From positions 7,216,001 through 7,280,000 of the forward strand of contig NZ_CP029193.1 of assembly GCF_008642355.1 (NCBI RefSeq): a DNA stretch of 64,000 nt, given 5' to 3'. Below are positions 58,106 to 64,000 of the stretch, piece after piece. The DNA comes from Streptomyces venezuelae (GTDB lineage: Bacteria; Actinomycetota; Actinomycetes; Streptomycetales; Streptomycetaceae). A program made the translations under genes and the position numbers. Numbering within the stretch: position 1 is the stretch's first letter; every line of letters starts with the position of its first letter. Under the pieces are notes generated by a model. The model had not been told where the DNA came from and searched no databases. It was given only the letters and a program-made list of their open reading frames with translations.

Positions 58106-59134
58106 TTGAAGGCGCTGGTCAAGGAGAAGGCAGAGCCGGGTCTCAGCCTCAAGGACGTACCGGAGCCGGTCATCGGCCACGGCGACGTGCTCATCAAGGT
58201 GCTCCGCACCGGGATCTGCGGGACGGACCTGCACATCAGGGCGTGGGACGGCTGGGCGCAGCAGGCGATCTCCGCGCCGCTGGTGGTCGGGCACGAGTTC
58301 GTCGGCGAGGTCGTCGAGACCGGCCGTGACGTCACCGACATCAAGATCGGCGACCGCGTCAGCGGCGAGGGCCACCTGGTGTGCGGAAAGTGCCGCAACT
58401 GTCTGGCCGGACGGCGGCACCTGTGCCGCGCCACGGTCGGCCTCGGGGTCGGCAGGGACGGCGCCTTCGCCGAGTACGTGGCGCTGCCCGCGACGAACGT
58501 GTGGGTGCACCGCGTCCCCGTGGACCTCGACGTGGCCGCGATCTTCGACCCGTTCGGCAACGCCGTGCACACGGCCCTGTCGTTCCCGCTCGTCGGCGAG
58601 GACGTGCTGATCACGGGCGCCGGTCCGATCGGGCTCATGGCGGCGGCCGTCGCCCGGCACGCGGGGGCCCGCAACGTCGTGGTCACCGACGTCAGCGAGG
58701 AGCGCCTGGCGCTGGCCCGCAAGGTCGGCGTCAGCCTCGCCCTCAACGTCGCGGACTCGACGATCGCCGACGGACAGCGCGAGCTCGGCCTGCGCGAGGG
58801 CTTCGACATCGGCCTGGAGATGTCCGGCAACCCGCGCGCGATGCGCGACATGGTCGCCAACATGACCCACGGCGGCAAGATCGCCATGCTCGGCCTGCCC
58901 GCCGAGGAGTTCTCCGTCGACTGGTCGCGGATCGTCACCTCGATGATCACCATCAAGGGCATCTACGGCCGCGAGATGTTCGAGACCTGGTACGCGATGT
59001 CGGTGCTGCTCGAAGGCGGCCTCGACCTGGCCCCCGTCATCACCGGACGGTACGGCCACCGCGACTTCGAGGCCGCGTTCGACGACGCGGCGAGCGGTCG
59101 CGGCGGCAAGGTCATCCTCGACTGGACCGCCTGA
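58106..59134 (+). CDS. tdh: L-threonine 3-dehydrogenase
   Basis: 342 aa, zinc-dependent medium-chain dehydrogenase. Catalytic zinc Cys in [17 protein letters not shown], the structural-zinc Cys group [15 protein letters not shown], and the Rossmann [13 protein letters not shown] are present. It oxidises threonine to 2-amino-3-ketobutyrate. TTG 58106 is chosen as start because it gives the MKAL N-terminus found in known enzymes and lies eight bases after GGGAG, whereas GTG 58100 is only two bases from it. The next gene, kbl, completes the pathway. Confidence 0.93.
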   Translation: MKALVKEKAEPGLSLKDVPEPVIGHGDVLIKVLRTGICGTDLHIRAWDGWAQQAISAPLVVGHEFVGEVVETGRDVTDIKIGDRVSGEGHLVCGKCRNCLAGRRHLCRATVGLGVGRDGAFAEYVALPATNVWVHRVPVDLDVAAIFDPFGNAVHTALSFPLVGEDVLITGAGPIGLMAAAVARHAGARNVVVTDVSEERLALARKVGVSLALNVADSTIADGQRELGLREGFDIGLEMSGNPRAMRDMVANMTHGGKIAMLGLPAEEFSVDWSRIVTSMITIKGIYGREMFETWYAMSVLLEGGLDLAPVITGRYGHRDFEAAFDDAASGRGGKVILDWTA

Positions 59135-59177
59135 CCACCGTCCCCCGCCCCTCCCTCGCACTCCCGAAGGAATCCGC

Positions 59178-60392
59178 ATGTTCGACTCCGTACGCGAAGA
59201 CCTCCAGGCCACCCTCGACGAGATCCGTGCCGCCGGTCTGCACAAGCCCGAGCGCGTGATCGGCACCCCGCAGTCCGCGACCGTGGCCGTGACCTCGGGC
59301 GGCCGTCCCGGCGAGGTCCTGAACTTCTGCGCGAACAACTACCTCGGCCTCGCCGACCACCCCGACGTCGTCGCCGCCGCCCACGAGGCGCTCGACCGCT
59401 GGGGCTACGGCATGGCCTCCGTCCGCTTCATCTGCGGCACGCAGGAGGTCCACAAGGAGCTCGAGGCACGTCTGTCCGCGTTCCTCGGCCAGGAGGACAC
59501 GATCCTCTACTCCTCCTGCTTCGACGCGAACGGAGGCGTCTTCGAGACGCTGCTCGGCGCCGAGGACGCGGTGATCTCCGACGCCCTGAACCACGCCTCG
59601 ATCATCGACGGCATCCGCCTCTCCAAGGCCCGCCGCTTCCGCTACGCCAACCGCGACATGGCGGACCTGGAGCAGCAGCTGAAGGAGGCCTCCGAGGGCG
59701 GCGCCCGCCGCAAGCTGATCGTCACCGACGGCGTCTTCTCCATGGACGGCTACGTCGCGCCGCTCCAGGAGATCTGCGACCTCGCCGACCGCTACGACGC
59801 GATGGTCATGGTCGACGACTCGCACGCCGTCGGCTTCGTCGGCCCCGGCGGCCGCGGCACGCCCGAGCTGCACGGCGTCATGGACCGCGTCGACATCATC
59901 ACCGGCACGCTGGGCAAGGCCCTCGGCGGTGCCTCCGGCGGCTACGTCGCCGCACGCGCCGAGATCGTCGCCCTGCTGCGCCAGCGCTCGCGCCCCTACC
60001 TCTTCTCGAACACCCTCGCCCCGGTGATCGCCGCGGCCTCCCTGAAGGTCCTCGACCTCCTGGAGTCCGCCGGTGACCTGCGTGAACACCTCGCCGCCAA
60101 CACGGCCCTGTTCCGCTCGCGGATGACGGACGAGGGCTTCGACATCCTGCCCGGAGACCACGCCATCGCGCCGGTCATGATCGGTGACGCGGCGAAGGCG
60201 GCCCGCATGGCCGAGCTGCTCCTGGAGCGCGGCGTCTACGTGATCGGCTTCTCCTACCCGGTCGTCCCCCAGGGCAAGGCCCGCATCCGTGTCCAGCTCT
60301 CCGCCGCGCACTCCACGGAGGACGTGAACCGCGCGGTCGACGCGTTCGTCGCCGCGCGGGCGGAGCTGGAGCGGGAGTCCGCGCAGGGCTGA
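59178..60392 (+). CDS. kbl: Glycine C-acetyltransferase (2-amino-3-ketobutyrate CoA ligase)
   Basis: 404 aa PLP enzyme of the alpha-oxoamine synthase family. Seen: [35 protein letters not shown], the PLP lysine in [13 protein letters not shown], and [12 protein letters not shown]. It splits 2-amino-3-ketobutyrate with CoA into glycine and acetyl-CoA. AGGA lies eight bases before the ATG and 43 bases separate it from tdh, so they form a threonine-to-glycine operon. Confidence 0.95.
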   Translation: MFDSVREDLQATLDEIRAAGLHKPERVIGTPQSATVAVTSGGRPGEVLNFCANNYLGLADHPDVVAAAHEALDRWGYGMASVRFICGTQEVHKELEARLSAFLGQEDTILYSSCFDANGGVFETLLGAEDAVISDALNHASIIDGIRLSKARRFRYANRDMADLEQQLKEASEGGARRKLIVTDGVFSMDGYVAPLQEICDLADRYDAMVMVDDSHAVGFVGPGGRGTPELHGVMDRVDIITGTLGKALGGASGGYVAARAEIVALLRQRSRPYLFSNTLAPVIAAASLKVLDLLESAGDLREHLAANTALFRSRMTDEGFDILPGDHAIAPVMIGDAAKAARMAELLLERGVYVIGFSYPVVPQGKARIRVQLSAAHSTEDVNRAVDAFVAARAELERESAQG

Positions 60393-60479
60393 TACGCCGA
60401 CGCAGCTGAGACCCGTGCCCCAGGTCCCCTCCCAGGGCCCGCGGTGCACGGGTGGCAGTCGGTTTGGGAGAATCGCCGC

Positions 60480-61397
60480 ATGATCGAAGCGCGGCGGCTG
60501 CACATCCTCCGTGCGGTGGCCGACCACCGCACGGTCACCGCAGCTGCCGCCGCGCTGTATCTCACGCCGTCCGCGGTGTCGCAGCAGCTCACCGCCCTGG
60601 AGCAGGAGACCGGGCACCGGCTCGTCGAGCGGTCGGCGCGGGGTGTGCGGCTCACCGCGGCCGGGGAGATCCTGCTCACGCACACCAACGCGGTGCTGGC
60701 CCAGCTGGAGCGTGCCGAGGCCGAGCTCGCCGCGTACAGCTCCGGCGAGGCGGGGACCGTGACCGTCGCCGCCTTCGCCACCGGCATCGGCCTGGTCGTC
60801 GCCCCCGCCTTGGCCCGGCTCGCGGACTCCGCCCCCGGCATCCGGGTCCGCGTGCAGGACGCGGAGGGCGACGCGAGCCTGCCGATGGTCCTGGACCGGC
60901 AGGTCGACGTGGCCGTCGCCGTCGAGTACCGCGGCGCGCCGGGCGCGGACGACCCGAGACTCACCCGCGTACCCCTCTACGCCGAGCCCTTCGACGCGGT
61001 GCTCCCGCTGGGCCACCGGTTCGCGGACACGGAACGGGTGGCCCTGGCCGAGCTCGCCAAGGACGCGTGGATCGGCCCCTTCGCCGGCAACCCCTGCCAC
61101 GACGTGGTCGTCCTCGCCTGCGAACAGGCCGGATTCCAGCCCCTGTTGGAACATTGGTCGGACGACTTCCGGGCAGTTGTCGCACTCGCCTCGGCAGGCG
61201 CGGGAGTCGCCCTCGTACCGCGCTCGGCGCTGCGCGGCATGGACGTGTCGGGTGCGGTGGTGCGCCCGGTCGAGGGCGTGGCTCCCACACGCCGGGTGTT
61301 CGCGGCGGTGCGGTGCGGCGCGGAGGACCATCCGCTGATCCGCCCCGTGCTGGAGGAACTGGGTGGGGCGGCGGCCCGCTCCGTCACACCGTCTTGA
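60480..61397 (+). CDS. LysR-family transcriptional regulator
   Basis: 305 aa. N-terminal winged HTH (LHILRAVADHRTVTAAAAALYLTPSAVSQQLTALEQETG) and a periplasmic-binding-like effector domain (residues 90-300, TVTVAAFATGIGLVVAPALARL). ATG 60480 has GGGAG nine bases upstream and opens the HTH. It follows kbl by 87 bases and converges with the SDR gene, whose stop overlaps its 3' end by 14 bases. It may regulate tdh-kbl, but LysR genes more often regulate divergent neighbours, which are absent here. Confidence 0.87.
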   Translation: MIEARRLHILRAVADHRTVTAAAAALYLTPSAVSQQLTALEQETGHRLVERSARGVRLTAAGEILLTHTNAVLAQLERAEAELAAYSSGEAGTVTVAAFATGIGLVVAPALARLADSAPGIRVRVQDAEGDASLPMVLDRQVDVAVAVEYRGAPGADDPRLTRVPLYAEPFDAVLPLGHRFADTERVALAELAKDAWIGPFAGNPCHDVVVLACEQAGFQPLLEHWSDDFRAVVALASAGAGVALVPRSALRGMDVSGAVVRPVEGVAPTRRVFAAVRCGAEDHPLIRPVLEELGGAAARSVTPS

Positions 61398-62177
61398 CGG
61401 AGTTGCCGTCGATGACGTGGTCCGCCCCGTGACGCTCGCGGCGAGCGGTGACCCCAAGTAGGTCACGAGCGCGGCGACTTCGGCGGGCTCGACGAGTCTC
61501 CCCGTGACCATGCCCGCCGTGTCGGGCAGGCCGTCCAGGAGCTGGGCACGGGGGACTCCCAGGGACGCGGCGAGCTGGGCCCCGTACCCGTCCGGGCTCT
61601 CCCACATCGCCGTGCGGACGGGACCCGGGGAGACCGTGTTGACCCGCACACCCCGGGGCCCCACTTCCTCGGCCAGGGCCTTGCCGAAGGCGGTCAGGGC
61701 CGCTTTCGCGGCGCTGTACGCGATCGGTCCGGCGTGCGGGGTGAGGGCGCTCGTGGACGAGACGTTGACGATCGCACCCCCGGCCTCCGCCTCGGTGAGG
61801 AGGGGCAGCGCGGCCCGTGTGGTGCGGACCGAGGCGAAGAAGTTCACGTCGAAGGCGTCCGACCACTGCTGGTCGGTGACATGGAGGAAGCCACCCGTCC
61901 AGTTGGCGTCCGCGTCCCCGCCGCCCACGTTGTTGACGAGCAGGTCGAGCCCGCCCAGCTCGGACCGGACCCGGTCCACGAGACGGGCGGGCCCGTCGGC
62001 CGCGGTGAGGTCCACGGCGACCGCCGCGGCGTCCGTGGCGCCGAGCTCCGGCGTGATCGTGCGGGCTGCCCCCACGACCCGTACGCCTTCGTCGAGCAGC
62101 GCGTTCACGGTGGCGAGACCGATGCCTCGGCTCGCTCCGGTCACGAGTGCGGTCTTTCCGCTCAGCCGCAGATCCAT
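61384..62177 (-). pseudogene. SDR-family oxidoreductase with a one-base frameshift near the C-terminus
   Basis: The frame from ATG 62177 encodes a normal SDR: TGASRGIG, LLVNNVGGG, Ser in IVNVSSTSAL and YxxxK in IAYSAAKAAL. At CCCC 61425-61428 (GGGG on the coding strand) the frame is lost. The expected C-terminus GADHVIDGNSVKTV and its TGA (61384-61386) are in the next frame. Adding one G restores a 264-aa protein. Without it the frame reads on into unrelated antisense sequence. Only the last 14 residues are affected, so partial activity is possible. It may be a homopolymer sequencing error. Confidence 0.75.
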
Positions 62178-62404
62178 GCGAGTCCCACTTTCTCCGTCCG
62201 CTCTGCCCGAAATCTTGGCCCTTACGGGCATCAAATCGCCCGTATGGCGTTGATCAGGACATTGGACGATACGTTTCGGCCGTGCGCCTTTTCAAAGATT
62301 GCCATGTACAGGCTTCCTGCACGATCGTCATCGTGCAAGCGCAAAACGTCTCCCGGAAATGGTCGCCAAATGGCCACGTACGGGCCCGAAATCAGGGAGT
62401 ACTT

Positions 62405-62761
62405 GTGCTGTCGAAAACCAAGCGGGTCGCCCGCTCCGCGACCGTGGCGATCGCCGCGGCCGCCGCATTCACCGTGGTGATGCCCAGTGGCAACGCCTTC
62501 GCCATCGACCACGTCGAATGCCGTGGCGGCGAGAATTTCCTGAAGATCTGGTCGCACAGCGGCGACGGCCGCTCGAGCGTGGACTGCTACGCCAACAAGG
62601 GCCGCACCGGCTTCGGCAACTGGTGGGTCGACCGCATCTCCACGGGCAACAACGACCTGATCTACTACGACGCCAATGGCGACTCCGTGCGCATCAACCG
62701 ATGGACCGACATCACCTTCCCGCACCGTCCGCCGAAGGTGAAGGACATCGAAATCCTCTGA
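62405..62761 (+). CDS. Secreted beta/gamma-crystallin-fold protein (Streptomyces killer-toxin-like)
   Basis: 118 aa, GTG start with GGAG six bases upstream. Signal peptide residues 1-33 (cleavage after GNAFA), mature protein of about 85 residues beginning IDHVECRGGENFLKIW, with two Cys (positions near 39 and 61) and STGNNDLIYYDANGDSVRI. These motifs recall the SKLP protein of Streptomyces, a single beta/gamma-crystallin domain with weak toxicity to yeast. A terminator-like hairpin lies 100 bases downstream. Role unproven; it could be a small antifungal or a structural extracellular protein. Confidence 0.78.
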   Translation: MLSKTKRVARSATVAIAAAAAFTVVMPSGNAFAIDHVECRGGENFLKIWSHSGDGRSSVDCYANKGRTGFGNWWVDRISTGNNDLIYYDANGDSVRINRWTDITFPHRPPKVKDIEIL

Positions 62762-62861
62762 CGAGTCACATGCTCCGGTAAACAGGTTCCAAAACGGGAG
62801 TCAATGACTGGCAAGTCAATGGTGAGCCGATGGTCATATCCGCACCATGACCATTCGGTAT

Positions 62862-62895
62862 AAGCCGGCCACGCCTTTTCTGGCGTGGCCGGTTT
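62862..62895 (+). terminator. Hairpin terminator
   Basis: CCGGCCACGCC (62865-62875) pairs with GGCGTGGCCGG (62882-62892), extended by wobble and A-T pairs on both sides, with a TTTTCT loop. Probably ends the crystallin-protein transcript. Confidence 0.75.
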
Positions 62896-62993
62896 CACGT
62901 GTTATTGCAATACGCCGCCTTTTCCCGGCCGCCGACGGCGCGGGCCCCGCCCCGCACGTACGGCGTCGGTTCGGCCGTCATGAGCTCGCCGGT

Positions 62994-63377
62994 GTGACGT
63001 TCTCCGGACATGGCCTGAACTTCTACTCCAACGGCCTCATCGCGGGCAGCGAGACGCTCCAGGGCAGGGGTGATCTGGCGAAGCGGATGACCGCGGCGGT
63101 CAGCGAGGCGTGGGCGGCGGCCGAGAAACAACCGGGCCCGGCGGTCGCGGCGATGGAGGGCGCCTCCGAACAACTCCCGCCCCAGGACGTCCTGTCGGAA
63201 CAGTTCAAGACCACGCTCACGCTGCTGCACACCGACGCCACCGAGGGCAAGGCGCCCGGGGCCAACACCGAAGCGGACTGGAGGCGGACCATCGAGGTGT
63301 TCTCCGAGGCGGGACTGGTCAAGAACCCCAAGTCCGTGACGGATTACTGGGATGCGGCCAAGGGGATCAAGGGGTGA
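62994..63377 (+). pseudogene. C-terminal fragment of an NMT1/SsuA-type ABC substrate-binding protein
   Basis: From about GTG 62994 the frame reads VTFSGHGLNFYSNGLIAGSETLQ and runs to [15 protein letters not shown], the last 125 residues of an NMT1/THI5-like substrate-binding protein. The 200 or so N-terminal residues with the lipoprotein signal are missing; upstream sequence is low in family similarity and contains a terminator hairpin. The stop overlaps the ABC ATPase start (GTGA), showing this was the first gene of an ABC import operon. The left edge is approximate. It could still be translated from GTG 62994 as a non-functional fragment. Confidence 0.7.
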
Positions 63378-64000
63378 CCATGCCCGACGACGCGACGTTC
63401 AGCAAGCGCGATGCACGTACGGGGACGGACGCGGAAGGGGCGGCGGGCATGGGCACGGCCGCGCCCGCCGTGCGGATCGGCGACGTCGCCGTGCGATTTC
63501 GCACGAAGAAGAAGGACGTCACCGCGTTGCGCGACGTTTCCCTCGACATCGGCGCCGGCGAGTTCGTGGCGATCGTCGGCCCCTCGGGCTGCGGAAAGTC
63601 GACCCTGCTCAAACTCGTCGCCGGACTTCTCGCACCCTCCCCGGGCGGGGTGCTCCTGGGCGGCGAGCGGGTGCGGGGCCCGCGCCCCGACATCGGGTAC
63701 GTGTTCCAGCGCGCCGCCCTGCTCGACTGGCGCTCGGCGCGCCGCAACATCCTCCTCCAGGCTGAGATGCGCAGTGTCCCCGCCGGACGGGCACGCGCGC
63801 GTGCCGACGATCTGATCCGCATGACCGGTCTCGACGGCTTCGAGGACGCGTACCCGCACGAGCTGTCCGGCGGCATGCAGCAGCGGGTGGCGCTGTGCCG
63901 TGCGCTGCTGCACGAGCCGCCCGTGCTGCTCATGGACGAACCGTTCGGCGCGCTCGACGCGTTGACGCGGGAGCAGCTGAACGTCGAACTGAACCGCATC
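63374..64000 (+). CDS. ABC transporter ATPase, nitrate/sulfonate/taurine type, 3'-truncated by window edge
   Basis: 209 codons visible, continuing beyond the window. Walker [11 protein letters not shown]-loop in [14 protein letters not shown], signature [16 protein letters not shown] and Walker [20 protein letters not shown] are those of SsuB/TauB/NrtD-type importers. The first 30 residues are a variable hydrophilic extension. The start is either GTG 63374 (GTGA overlap with the preceding stop, AGGGG eight bases upstream) or ATG 63380. It belonged with the truncated substrate-binding protein, so the importer may now lack its binding protein unless another is supplied in trans. Confidence 0.88.
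   Translation, partial: MTMPDDATFSKRDARTGTDAEGAAGMGTAAPAVRIGDVAVRFRTKKKDVTALRDVSLDIGAGEFVAIVGPSGCGKSTLLKLVAGLLAPSPGGVLLGGERVRGPRPDIGYVFQRAALLDWRSARRNILLQAEMRSVPAGRARARADDLIRMTGLDGFEDAYPHELSGGMQQRVALCRALLHEPPVLLMDEPFGALDALTREQLNVELNRI

Noticed and set aside
59112-62234. Very long minus-strand frame of about 1040 codons
   Set aside because: Only the first 250 codons are the SDR. The rest is antisense to kbl and the LysR gene, reached through the frameshift, with Arg/Gly/Val-rich shadow composition.
1-64000. tRNA, rRNA, insertion sequences, CRISPR arrays, integrases or prophage
   Set aside because: No cloverleaf with CCA-end pattern, transposase, integrase, terminal repeat or regularly spaced repeat was noticed by eye; a covariance or profile search would be needed to exclude short RNAs.

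Overview
This window is high-GC actinobacterial chromosome, almost certainly from a Streptomyces: coding regions are strongly GC3-biased, GTG starts are frequent, genes are often coupled through ATGA, GTGA or TGATG overlaps, and there are a conservon (cvn) operon, an LAXTG sortase substrate, a DUF6126/XRE-cupin pair and a full hopanoid cluster. From memory, the order SCO6745-like gene, idi, zitB-type transporter, galE, hopanoid genes matches the SCO674x-SCO677x part of the S. coelicolor chromosome. This synteny is recollection and was not checked by search.

Layout. 0-15 kb: the 3' end of an Xaa-Pro dipeptidyl-peptidase coupled to an M14 carboxypeptidase, a BCCT osmolyte transporter, an ABC-F ATPase, the Tex transcription-accessory protein, a GlxA-type AraC regulator with a second DJ-1/PfpI protein, an enoyl-CoA hydratase, an HdeD-like membrane protein and an anti-sigma-type ATPase. 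15-19.5 kb: idi, a methyltransferase-GNAT fusion behind a possible leader peptide, a ZitB-like zinc exporter behind a Zur-like palindrome, and galE. 19.8-26.9 kb: a tight operon of two CDP-alcohol phosphotransferases, a cytidylyltransferase-like NTP transferase, a glycerol-1-phosphate-dehydrogenase-like enzyme, a GT2 glycosyltransferase and a TagGH-like ABC exporter. It looks like a pathway for an exported polyol-phosphate or phosphoglycolipid and is the best candidate here for an undescribed system. 27.2-39 kb: hopanoid operon hpnC-hpnD-(37-aa ORF)-hpnE-prenyltransferase-shc-hpnG-hpnH-dxs-aminotransferase, covering prenyl diphosphate supply through squalene and hopene to adenosyl-, ribosyl- and amino-hopanoids.

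39-46 kb: an XRE-cupin regulator with a doubled palindromic operator and DUF6126 partner, a tyrosine phosphatase, an ArsR-SRPBCC fusion with its own operator pair, an SGNH hydrolase, a SIMPL protein, an MBL hydrolase and a CGNR regulator. 46-50 kb: cvnABCD plus a GAF protein. 50-58 kb: an LAETG surface protein broken by a frameshift, then DUF2264, a PL8 lyase and a Gfo/Idh oxidoreductase around a divergent promoter with two LacI-type operators, probably a polysaccharide/uronate utilisation locus. 58-61 kb: tdh-kbl (threonine to glycine), a LysR regulator and an SDR gene with a one-base frameshift. 62-64 kb: a secreted beta/gamma-crystallin protein, a decapitated NMT1-type substrate-binding protein and the start of its ABC ATPase.

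Broken or decayed genes cluster in 43-63 kb (acyl-CoA synthetase remnant, LAETG protein, SDR, substrate-binding protein). No tRNA, rRNA, CRISPR array, insertion sequence or prophage was recognised.
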